Source: GCA-2708415 sp964353185 (GTDB lineage Bacteria > Pseudomonadota > Alphaproteobacteria > Micavibrionales > Micavibrionaceae). From it: 21,011 nt of DNA. Location of the stretch: contig CAYGUV010000019.1 in the NCBI GenBank assembly GCA_964353185.1, forward strand, positions 1-21,011. The letters are read 5' to 3'. Each line of letters starts with the position of its first letter. The stretch's first letter is position 1. Shown here in pieces: positions 6,052-13,050 of this stretch. The position numbers and the translations under genes are program-made. The notes under the pieces were generated by a model. The model was not told where the DNA came from. It was given only the letters and a program-made list of their open reading frames with translations, and searched no databases.

Positions 6052-7716
6052 ATGAAAGAATCACTCTTAACAGATATTTTTGGGCATGTCGGATTATTCT
6101 TAGTCATTGCCGCGTTGCTTATTCCGCTTTTAAGATTTTGTAAAATTCCATCTGCTTTGGGTTATCTTCTCTTTGGAATTATTTTAGGGCCCTATGCACT
6201 TGGGGCAATTACAGCGGATTTCCCCCTTCTCAGCCATATAGCTTTACACGAAACCACGCAGCTTGAAATGTTGTCAGAGCTTGGCATTATTTTATTGTTG
6301 TTTGTAATTGGTTTGGAGATAACGCCGAGCCGTCTTTGGCAAATGCGCCATTTGGTGTTTGGATTAGGCGGCGCCCAAGTTGCGGTAACATCCATCATTA
6401 TTGGGTCAATTGCCTATTTATGGGGAAATAATATTCAGGTATCTGTCTTATTGGGCCTAGGGCTTGCGCTTTCTTCTACGGCAATCATCATGCAGTGGAT
6501 TCAAGAAAATAAGCTGTTTTCCACAGCAATGGGACGATCAAGTTTTAGTATTTTATTATTCCAAGATTTGGCCGTTGTGCCGATCTTACTGCTTATTACT
6601 ATTATGAGCAGCCAAGCAGAGGGTGGTATGATTCAGTATGTATCCCTTTCTTTTATAAAAATGGTTGCAACAGTGGCGGCAATATTTTTTGTTGGTAAAT
6701 TTTTATTGCGCCCGATTTTTGCCTTTGCCAGCAAACATGGCGGGAAAGAGGTTTTTGTCGCCCTTATTTTATTGGTGATAGTCTCTAGCGCGTCAGCCGC
6801 GTCATTGGCAGGGCTCTCTATGGCATTTGGGGCGTTTATTGCGGGGCTTTTGCTGGCGGATACGGAATATAAGCACGAAATTTATTCTTTGATAATGCCT
6901 TTCAAAAGCATGTTATTAGGGATTTTCTTTTTATCATTTGGATTAGGAATTAATCTTTTGTTTATCGCGCAGAATCCGTTGTGGATTTTGGCGTCAGTGA
7001 TGGGATTGCTGAGCCTTAAAGCTTTTATTATTTTTTGCCTGTGTAAGTTATGGCGCCAAAATACAGCAGTGGCCGCAGAAAGTGGGCTACTCCTATCACA
7101 ATCAGGGGAGTTTGGGTTATTGGTTGTTGGATCGTCCCTCACAGTGGGTTTAATGACGCAGGATGTTGGGCAGTTCATGTTAATTGTCGTCGCTGCTACT
7201 ATGATGGTTGCCCCAATCATGGCACCACTTGCCCATAAAATAGGTCTCTTTTTAGAAGAAAAATTTCATAAAGACCAAGATTATCATTCGGATAATACGG
7301 GCGAATATGAAGGCCATATTGTGATTTTTGGATATGGGCGTGTTGGAAAAGATATAGGTAATGACCTTTGTCAGCAAGGATATCAAATTCTTGCCTTTGA
7401 TAAAAACGCGGAGAAAACGCAAGAAGCCCGTAAAGACAAAGTTCCTGTTTTCATGGGAGATGTTACACAGGAATCTATCCTGACCTCTTCCAACATAGAA
7501 AAGGCACGATGCGCAGTCATCACATTGGACAACGCGCAAGAAACGAAGAAATTGTTAGACAATATTTATAAAAAAAATAAATCTATTCCTATTATCATAC
7601 GGGCACATAGCGTTGAAGACAGAAAGATGTTTGATGAATTTGATACGGTTGAAGCCATAGCGGAAAATGATTTAATTAGTAAAGAGATGTCTAATAAAAT
7701 ACTCAATAAAATTTAG
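6052..7716 (+). CDS. Kef/CPA2-family cation:proton antiporter with TrkA-N (RCK) domain
   Basis: A 554-residue inner-membrane protein. Residues 1 to about 400 make roughly a dozen hydrophobic segments of the sodium/hydrogen-exchanger fold; examples are IPSALGYLLFGIILGPYALG, LGIILLLFVIGLEITPSRLW and the conserved LSSTAIIMQWIQE and LLFQDLAVVPIL. After a polar linker, a cytosolic nucleotide-binding RCK domain begins near residue 420 with VIFGYGRVGKDIG (GxGxxG) and continues with a Rossmann pattern ending ITLDNAQETKKLL. Length and domains resemble E. coli YbaL and KefB/KefC, so potassium/proton exchange is likely, but the ion is not proven. I place the start at ATG 6052, with weak TAAGAG upstream, because the alternative ATG 6013 directly follows the terminator U-tract and has no ribosome-binding site. 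No clear promoter is visible between terminator and gene. Confidence 0.9.
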   Translation: MKESLLTDIFGHVGLFLVIAALLIPLLRFCKIPSALGYLLFGIILGPYALGAITADFPLLSHIALHETTQLEMLSELGIILLLFVIGLEITPSRLWQMRHLVFGLGGAQVAVTSIIIGSIAYLWGNNIQVSVLLGLGLALSSTAIIMQWIQENKLFSTAMGRSSFSILLFQDLAVVPILLLITIMSSQAEGGMIQYVSLSFIKMVATVAAIFFVGKFLLRPIFAFASKHGGKEVFVALILLVIVSSASAASLAGLSMAFGAFIAGLLLADTEYKHEIYSLIMPFKSMLLGIFFLSFGLGINLLFIAQNPLWILASVMGLLSLKAFIIFCLCKLWRQNTAVAAESGLLLSQSGEFGLLVVGSSLTVGLMTQDVGQFMLIVVAATMMVAPIMAPLAHKIGLFLEEKFHKDQDYHSDNTGEYEGHIVIFGYGRVGKDIGNDLCQQGYQILAFDKNAEKTQEARKDKVPVFMGDVTQESILTSSNIEKARCAVITLDNAQETKKLLDNIYKKNKSIPIIIRAHSVEDRKMFDEFDTVEAIAENDLISKEMSNKILNKI

Positions 7717-7856
7717 ATTTTTATTTCCATTTAATAGAACAGCCTTGGCTTGGTATTTGTTCGGTTCAGGTCTTTTAAATTGAAGTTAGGGGCAACTCAC
7801 GCCAAAATTACAAATTGGGGTATATCGGGGTGTCAAGTAGCGTAAAAACCTTTATT

Positions 7857-8282
7857 CTATGGTGCGGGGCGTTCGCCAATATCGGTAAAAAATCGAAGCA
7901 TATATCCGTCAGGATCAAAAACAACAAATTGTCTATTGCCTAGCTCAACGTTATCTTTTCGATACCATCTATCTTCTAAGGGAATGTGCACTTTTAGGTT
8001 TGATGCTTCAACGCGTTTGTAAACTTCGTCTACGTCATCAATTTCTATTTGAAAATTAATACCGCGACCAAAAGGATATTCCATGTCTGCGTCATGAAAA
8101 CGACGCCCCGGCCCTGTTAATTCTTCGAGCATGATATGTATTGACCCGCGCTCCATATACGCAAACTTTTCTTCGGGGCGTTCATATCCAACATCAAAAC
8201 CAAATATATCAATATATATGTTTTTTGTTTTGTCTAAATCAGAGACTTCGAATTCTGGAACAAGCTTAGGAACGTCAAGCAT
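7857..8282 (-). CDS. VOC (glyoxalase/bleomycin-resistance-like) protein
   Basis: A 141-residue protein of the vicinal oxygen chelate fold. It begins VPKLVPEFEVSDLDKTKNIY with IFGFDVGYERPEEKFAYMER, then IHIMLEE, a second module GRGINFQIEIDDVDEVYKRV, and the C-terminal NRQFVVFDPDGYMLRFF. This matches the Ble-like branch, some members of which bind bleomycin-type drugs and others are metal enzymes of unknown substrate. Here, too, the substrate is unknown. The ATG follows the stop codon of the upstream SDR gene with no intervening base (TAA then ATG), so it is the last cistron of cvpA-purF-SDR-VOC and its translation probably depends on ribosomes finishing the SDR. It converges with the antiporter gene across a 140-base gap in which I see no good terminator. 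Confidence 0.85.
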   Translation of the reverse strand: MLDVPKLVPEFEVSDLDKTKNIYIDIFGFDVGYERPEEKFAYMERGSIHIMLEELTGPGRRFHDADMEYPFGRGINFQIEIDDVDEVYKRVEASNLKVHIPLEDRWYRKDNVELGNRQFVVFDPDGYMLRFFTDIGERPAP

Positions 8283-8996
8283 TTATGATATCCGAATAAT
8301 CTCACCATGATGCATACAATCATCAGCGGCAAGTTGTAAAAAATCATCTGTGATATCTTCTGGCGAGGGCAATGATTGAGGGTCTTCGCCTGGTTTTGCA
8401 GCAGCGCGCATATCCGTACGCACCGTATTGGGGTCAAGTATATTGACACGCATATTTGTTTGTCGTGTTTCATCCGCATAAACCATTGCCATTGTTTCCA
8501 ATGCTGATTTACTGATGGCATATGTCCCCCAATATGCACGTCCTTTGGTAACGCCTGGCCCCGTTGAAACAAAAATAACGCGGGCGTTGTCAGCGGCTTT
8601 TAGGACAGGGTCGAGGGTTTTAATAAGGCGAAAGTTCGCAGATAAATTAACGTTCAAAACACGGTCAAATTCAGTCGTGCTAATTTGATGAACAGGCATA
8701 AGCGTACCAAGTAAACCCGCGTTGCCAACAAAAATATCAAGCTTTCCAAAGCGTTGCGCGATGACAGGACCAATTTTATCGATAGAGTCTAAATCTTGTA
8801 AATCTAATGGAAGCAAAGTTGCTTGGCCGCCATTAGACCGAATTTCATCATCTACTTTTTCAAGGTTTTTTTTATTACGAGCAATCAATATTACATGTGC
8901 ACCCGCTTTGGCGTAGGCCTTTGCCACTGCGGCGCCTATCCCTTGGGATGCGCCAGTAATAAGGCCAATTTTGCCGTTTAGTGTGATATCAGACAT
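8283..8996 (-). CDS. SDR-family NAD(P)-dependent oxidoreductase
   Basis: A 237-residue classical short-chain dehydrogenase. The nucleotide-binding motif is TGASQGIG (residues 14-21), followed by ARN near 39-41, D65 in LDLQD, NAG (92-94), the NVN segment (115-117), catalytic Ser144 in VSTGPG, and Tyr159/Lys163 in YAISK, so the active site is complete. The Arg after the second strand suggests NADP(H), as an inference. The substrate cannot be read from sequence; similar genes directly after purF are frequent in alphaproteobacteria and are usually named 3-oxoacyl-ACP-reductase-like or YciK-like. It starts five bases after the purF stop and runs directly into the VOC gene. The ribosome-binding site is weak (AGAAG), consistent with coupling to purF. 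Confidence 0.87.
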   Translation of the reverse strand: MSDITLNGKIGLITGASQGIGAAVAKAYAKAGAHVILIARNKKNLEKVDDEIRSNGGQATLLPLDLQDLDSIDKIGPVIAQRFGKLDIFVGNAGLLGTLMPVHQISTTEFDRVLNVNLSANFRLIKTLDPVLKAADNARVIFVSTGPGVTKGRAYWGTYAISKSALETMAMVYADETRQTNMRVNILDPNTVRTDMRAAAKPGEDPQSLPSPEDITDDFLQLAADDCMHHGEIIRIS

Positions 8997-9001
8997 AAAG
9001 G

Positions 9002-10543
9002 CTAGAGGACTTCTTGCATATCAACGTCGACTTCATTTATTTCTTCGTCAGACGCATCAACATCAACCATTTGTTTTTTCATCGCATCACTACGGCATAA
9101 TTTTAAATTATCAAGATACGCTTCATCAATATCATTGGTCACATATTTTCCATCAAAAACGGAGCAGTCAAATTGACGCATTGCCCCTGATTCATCTGTT
9201 GGAATAGCCGCTGCAATTACATCATCTAAATCTTGATAAATAAGTTTATCCGCCCCAATTTCAATGCGAATTTGTTCTTCATTTTTACCATGTGCAACCA
9301 GTTCTGATTTGACGGGCATATCAATACCATAAACATTAGGGAAGCGAATTGGTGGTGCCGCAGAAGCAAAGTAAACTTTTTTTGCGCCCGCTTTACGGGC
9401 CATATCAACAATTTGTTGGCTGGTGGTGCCCCGCACAATTGAATCATCAACCAGCAGAACATTTTTGCCATGAAACTCTAATTCGATCGGGTTTAGTTTT
9501 TGTTTGACTGATTTTTTACGTTCTGCTTGTCCAGGCATAATAAAAGTACGGCCAATATAGCGATTTTTAATAAAGCCTTCACGGAATTTTACGCCGAGTT
9601 GAACCGCCAGTTCCATCGCGCTTGGACGGCTGCTTTCGGGAACAGGAATGACCACGTCAATATCATGATCTGGCCATTCTTTTTTAATTTTTTTGGCTAG
9701 ATATTCCCCCATACGAACGCGCGCCTTATAAACGGAACTGCCATCAATAATCGAATCTGGCCTTGCAAAATAAATATATTCAAAAATACATGGTGTCGCT
9801 TCTTGCGCTTCTTTTGAAATATAATGTGACTTATTTCCAGATTCATCGATATAGATAACTTCGCCTGGTTTCACATCCACTATATTTTCAAAACCTAGAC
9901 AATCAAGGGCAACAGATTCGGAAGCAAACATATATTCTTTTTTACCGTTTTCCGCCGTGCGCTCCCCCAAGATAAGGGGGCGAATTCCGTGAGGGTCACG
10001 AAACGCTATCATACCGTGACCAGAAATTGCGGCCAATACAGCGTAAGCACCACGACAACGTGTATAAAGACCTTCAACAGCAGCGAAAATGTCTTCTTTA
10101 TCAAGGGTTTCTTTGTGCCTTACTTGTAACTCATGCGCGAGAATGTTTAAAAGGACTTCAGAATCTGAACTCGTGTTTAAATGGCGGTGATCTGTTTTAA
10201 ATAATTCTTTGGCAAGCTCTGCTTGGTTGGTCAAATTTCCATTATGCGCAAGTACGATACCATAGGGTGAATTGACGTATAGTGGCTGTGCTTCCGCACA
10301 GCTGGAGCTTCCTGCGGTGGGGTAACGAACGTGACCAATACCAATATTGCCACGTAAACTGCGCATGTGGCGGGTACGAAAGACATCACGCACCAAGCCG
10401 TTGCTTTTGCGCAAATAAAATTTTCCATCTTCTTCTGTGACAATACCCGCCGCATCTTGGCCGCGATGTTGAACAACAGTTAATGCATCATAGATGTCTT
10501 GATTAACGGCACTTTGCCCATAAATACCAACAATTCCACACAT
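9002..10543 (-). CDS. purF: Amidophosphoribosyltransferase
   Basis: PurF makes 5-phosphoribosylamine from PRPP and glutamine, the committed step of de novo purine synthesis in the cytoplasm. The 513-residue product starts MCGIVGIYG, so Cys2 becomes the N-terminal nucleophile directly after Met removal, without the propeptide of the B. subtilis type. The glutaminase domain shows VVQHRGQDAAG, HVRYPTAG and LAHNGNLTNQ. The PRTase domain holds the PRPP loop LLVDDSIVRGTTS near residues 362-375 and the flexible-loop segment KNRYIGRTF. It resembles the E. coli enzyme in size and start. cvpA lies upstream, but a terminator hairpin falls in the 37-base gap, so part of purF expression may need its own promoter or readthrough. 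The ribosome-binding site AAAGAAAG is weak. Confidence 0.98.
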   Translation of the reverse strand: MCGIVGIYGQSAVNQDIYDALTVVQHRGQDAAGIVTEEDGKFYLRKSNGLVRDVFRTRHMRSLRGNIGIGHVRYPTAGSSSCAEAQPLYVNSPYGIVLAHNGNLTNQAELAKELFKTDHRHLNTSSDSEVLLNILAHELQVRHKETLDKEDIFAAVEGLYTRCRGAYAVLAAISGHGMIAFRDPHGIRPLILGERTAENGKKEYMFASESVALDCLGFENIVDVKPGEVIYIDESGNKSHYISKEAQEATPCIFEYIYFARPDSIIDGSSVYKARVRMGEYLAKKIKKEWPDHDIDVVIPVPESSRPSAMELAVQLGVKFREGFIKNRYIGRTFIMPGQAERKKSVKQKLNPIELEFHGKNVLLVDDSIVRGTTSQQIVDMARKAGAKKVYFASAAPPIRFPNVYGIDMPVKSELVAHGKNEEQIRIEIGADKLIYQDLDDVIAAAIPTDESGAMRQFDCSVFDGKYVTNDIDEAYLDNLKLCRSDAMKKQMVDVDASDEEINEVDVDMQEVL

Positions 10544-10571
10544 AATAATACTTTCTTTTTTGCTAAAAAAT

Positions 10572-10600
10572 AAATCCGCCTTAATAAATAGGGCGGATTT
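10572..10600 (-). terminator. Intrinsic terminator overlapping the cvpA stop codon
   Basis: Read on the minus strand, AAATCCGCC (10600-10592) pairs perfectly with GGCGGATTT (10580-10572) across an 11-base loop, followed by A and six T (10571-10565). The 5' arm lies in the last cvpA codons and the cvpA TAA (10583-10581) lies in the loop. It separates cvpA from purF and could attenuate purF transcription. Confidence 0.8.
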
Positions 10601-11318
10601 CTATTTCATTTTCAGAAGGTTGTACTTCGTCTTGAATAAAATTTTCTAAATCATTACGTTTTTCTTCATCGTAACCAATTTGTTTCTTTTCTGTCTTCGG
10701 CTCTGGCTTTTCTTTATTACCATCAGATAAAAATTCGCTATCAAATAGTTTTTTCTTGATGCTGTCTTGGTCAATTGCATCAATCGTATCATCAACGTCT
10801 GCAGATGATGGAAGAAAGCCTGCCAAAAATTCAGAGGTTTTTTCTATATAGCCAAATGTTTTACTGTCGCTGAAATATGTCGTTTTACTTTCTGAATCCA
10901 TCAATAAATGGAACGGTAGGTAAATGAGACCTAATAATAAAATACCGCGTGCAAAACCAAAGAACACGCCCAAAGTGCGATCTATGGGGCCCAACCCCAT
11001 GGCACGAACGGCGCCACCAACAAAATAACTAATAACAGAAATAATGATGACGACGATAATGAATATAAAAGCATACGCTAAACCATCTGCAACGATCGAA
11101 TAAGGCACTATTTCAAATAATTTTTTAGGAACTTCCGCTTCGGGGTCAACATCAAGCCAACGACGAAAAACAGGAGAAAGATTATCACCCAAGCTATAGG
11201 CAGCAAAAAGCCCCCCGACTATGCCAGCGATTGTTAATGTTTCACGGATAAGGCCGCGTAAAAAAGAAATAGCGGCTGAAATCAGCATGATAGCGGCGAC
11301 GACAAGATCAATAATCAT
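10581..11318 (-). CDS. cvpA: CvpA family inner-membrane protein
   Basis: CvpA was named for a requirement in colicin V production in E. coli; its biochemical role is unresolved, with links to envelope homeostasis. The 245-residue product has four hydrophobic segments in the first 160 residues: MIIDLVVAAIMLISAAISF; AGIVGGLFAAYSLG; a long central segment with IIVVIIISVISYFVGG; and FGFARGILLLGLIYL. Family-typical FLRGLIRE and GPIDRTLGVFFGFARG are present. The last 75 residues are polar, acidic and lysine-rich and probably cytosolic, ending at the terminator stem. The position between radA and purF is a common alphaproteobacterial order. No strong ribosome-binding site is seen before the ATG. Confidence 0.92.
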   Translation of the reverse strand: MIIDLVVAAIMLISAAISFLRGLIRETLTIAGIVGGLFAAYSLGDNLSPVFRRWLDVDPEAEVPKKLFEIVPYSIVADGLAYAFIFIIVVIIISVISYFVGGAVRAMGLGPIDRTLGVFFGFARGILLLGLIYLPFHLLMDSESKTTYFSDSKTFGYIEKTSEFLAGFLPSSADVDDTIDAIDQDSIKKKLFDSEFLSDGNKEKPEPKTEKKQIGYDEEKRNDLENFIQDEVQPSENEIEIRPIY

Positions 11319-11354
11319 GTATATGTCTTAAGTAATTTTTCTAATATTTACAAG

Positions 11355-11368
11355 TATTTCATGAAATA
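11355..11368. repeat. 14-bp perfect palindrome upstream of cvpA
   Basis: TATTTCATGAAATA reads identically on both strands. It sits in the 86-base gap between the radA stop and the cvpA start, 37 bases ahead of cvpA, where an operator could act. No promoter with good hexamers was recognised around it. Confidence 0.4.
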
Positions 11369-11404
11369 AGGGATAAAATTATGCCCGCAAAATACATAAG
11401 TTGA

Positions 11405-12790
11405 TTAAGCCACCCGACGTATTTCTTTAAATTGTTCAACCAGATCATCTAAATGGTCAATTTGACGTACGTTTAAAGAAGACGCACCAGATAATTTCTT
11501 CTTTTTGGGGGGCGATGGAACAACAGCAAAATCAAAACCCAATTTAGCGGCTTCTTTCAAACGTAGATCTGGTTGTGCGACGGTACGCACCTCTCCTGAT
11601 AGGCCAATTTCACCAAAAAACACACTGTTCCCTTGAACAGGTTTATCGAGTTGGGAGCTTATTAAAGCCGCCGCAACCGCAAGGTCAGCAGCAGGTTCAG
11701 TGATACGAATTCCACCAGCCACATTAAGAAATATGTCGCAATCAGAAAGACTTAAACCACACCTAGCCTCAAGCACAGCTAAAATCATGGCAAGACGGTT
11801 TGAATCCCAACCGATCACCGCGCGGCGCGGATTTCCCAAGGCCGATGGAGCCACCAGCGCCTGAATTTCAACCAAGACGGGGCGTGTGCCTTCTAACCCA
11901 GCGAGTACAGCACTTCCCGCGACATGTTGTTGGCGTTGGGATAAAAATAGCTCGGACGGATTGGACACTTCTGAAAGGCCCTTATCGGCCATTTCAAATA
12001 CGCCAATTTCATCAGTCGGACCAAAACGGTTTTTTACAGTCCGTAAAATTCTAAATTGATGACCACGATCCCCTTCAAAGTAAAGCACAGCATCAACAAG
12101 ATGTTCAAGGACACGGGGGCCAGCAATTTGGCCATCTTTGGTCACGTGCCCCACAAAAAGGACGCATACATTATTTCGTTTTGCGGCGCGTACAATTTCT
12201 TGCGCAGATGTTCTTACCTGCGTTACTGTACCAGGCGCGCTTTCAACAGTATCAACATACATTGTTTGTATGGAATCAATTACGATTAGATCTGGCGCAT
12301 CTGGCGCATCAATTGAGGCAATAATATCACGGACTGATGTTGCGGCAGCTAAATTTACAGGTGATTCTTCTAATCCCAATCTTTGCGCGCGCATGCGTAT
12401 TTGATCTACCGCTTCCTCACCAGATACATATAGACAGTTTTTTCCGTTCTGCGCCAATTTGCAAACGGCTTGCAATAATAATGTAGATTTGCCAATGCCT
12501 GGATCACCGCCAATTAAGATAGCGGACCCTGCAACCAAACCACCACCGGTCACCCGATCAAATTCAGCAATGCCTGTGACATGGCGTGGTTTTCGTTCGG
12601 ATGTTGCCCCTTTTAGTGGAACGGTTTGAAGGTTGTTGCCTTTGCGTTTATTGCCTAAGCCTTTAGGAACGGATTCCACGACTTCTTCAACAATTGTGTT
12701 CCATTCAAAGCAGGATTCACATTTTCCTGACCATTTGGAAGTAACTGCGCCACATGATTGGCAACTGTAATGTTTTGATGATTTTGCCAA
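11405..12790 (-). CDS. radA: DNA repair/recombination ATPase RadA (Sms), TTG start
   Basis: RadA is a RecA-like helicase that drives branch migration of recombination intermediates. The 461-residue product has an N-terminal four-cysteine zinc finger (C10, C13, C24, C27), Walker A GDPGIGKST (95-103), Walker B LIVIDSIQTMY, the RadA-specific KNRFG motif, and a Lon-protease-like C-terminal domain with EPAADLAVAAALIS. The start is TTG 12790: an in-frame TAA lies three codons upstream, no ATG occurs between that stop and the zinc finger, and AAGGG stands about eight bases ahead. Any later Met would delete the finger. The in-frame TAA is the stop of a possible 40-residue ORF, so initiation at the weak codon may be coupled to its termination. 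Confidence 0.97.
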   Translation of the reverse strand: MAKSSKHYSCQSCGAVTSKWSGKCESCFEWNTIVEEVVESVPKGLGNKRKGNNLQTVPLKGATSERKPRHVTGIAEFDRVTGGGLVAGSAILIGGDPGIGKSTLLLQAVCKLAQNGKNCLYVSGEEAVDQIRMRAQRLGLEESPVNLAAATSVRDIIASIDAPDAPDLIVIDSIQTMYVDTVESAPGTVTQVRTSAQEIVRAAKRNNVCVLFVGHVTKDGQIAGPRVLEHLVDAVLYFEGDRGHQFRILRTVKNRFGPTDEIGVFEMADKGLSEVSNPSELFLSQRQQHVAGSAVLAGLEGTRPVLVEIQALVAPSALGNPRRAVIGWDSNRLAMILAVLEARCGLSLSDCDIFLNVAGGIRITEPAADLAVAAALISSQLDKPVQGNSVFFGEIGLSGEVRTVAQPDLRLKEAAKLGFDFAVVPSPPKKKKLSGASSLNVRQIDHLDDLVEQFKEIRRVA

Positions 12791-12799
12791 AGCGTACCC

Positions 12800-12922
12800 T
12801 TATGCACCGAAGCTAAACAAATTTACACCCTGCGCGTAACGGCGTTTTTTGATAATTTTAGATGGATATACATATTGACGATTTTGAATAAAATGCGCGA
12901 AACGTAAGTTTTTTAAAATCAT
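12800..12922 (-). CDS. Possible 40-residue basic small protein or leader peptide of radA
   Basis: An ATG at 12922 is preceded by AAAGAGG (12935-12929) at six bases, the best ribosome-binding site in this gap. It opens a 40-codon frame encoding a basic peptide, MILKNLRFAHFIQNR followed by QYVYPSKIIKKRRYAQG and a hydrophobic end NLFSFGA. The stop TAA overlaps the AAGGG site of radA and lies three codons before, and in frame with, the radA TTG. I do not recognise a family. An upstream ATG would extend it to 62 residues but lacks a ribosome-binding site. It may be a translated leader that helps radA start, a real microprotein, or chance. Confidence 0.4.
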   Translation of the reverse strand: MILKNLRFAHFIQNRQYVYPSKIIKKRRYAQGVNLFSFGA

Positions 12923-12955
12923 AATAGGCCTCTTTCTATAAGTGAATACCATAAA

Positions 12956-12992
12956 AAGAACATTACAAGAACAATTGGAACAAATCAAGAAC
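12956..12992. repeat. Four helically phased GAAC direct repeats
   Basis: GAAC begins at 12958, 12969, 12978 and 12989, spacings 11, 9 and 11, close to one DNA turn each. The wider unit is AAGAACA: three copies have AA before GAAC, and the third has TG. Such spacing suggests a protein or protein oligomer binding one face of the DNA. The array lies 36 bases upstream of the possible small ORF/radA unit and next to a long inverted repeat. Confidence 0.45.
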
Positions 12993-12993
12993 T

Positions 12994-13031
12994 TTTATAA
13001 ATTTTTATTGATTTATATAAAATTTATAAAT
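12994..13031. repeat. Perfect 15-bp AT-only inverted repeat
   Basis: TTTATAAATTTTTAT (12994-13008) and ATAAAAATTTATAAA (13017-13031) are exact reverse complements around an eight-base centre. It lies 19 bases after the heparinase-like stop on the minus strand. With no G or C in the arms and no following U-tract, it is a poor intrinsic terminator, but it could form a cruciform or a hairpin at the mRNA end. Confidence 0.55.
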
Positions 13032-13050
13032 TATAGCCCTTTTATCAAAA

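Noticed and set aside
7717..7856. Gap between the antiporter and VOC genes as a bidirectional terminator or small RNA
   Set aside because: No stable inverted repeat with a U-tract on either strand; only short GGGGT repeats are seen.
12056..12404. Open frames on the + strand opposite radA
   Set aside because: They mirror a strongly conserved gene on the other strand and show no family pattern or ribosome-binding site.
12800..12988. 62-residue version of the small ORF starting at 12988
   Set aside because: No ribosome-binding site at that ATG, and it would run through the phased repeat array; the 40-codon start at 12922 is better supported.
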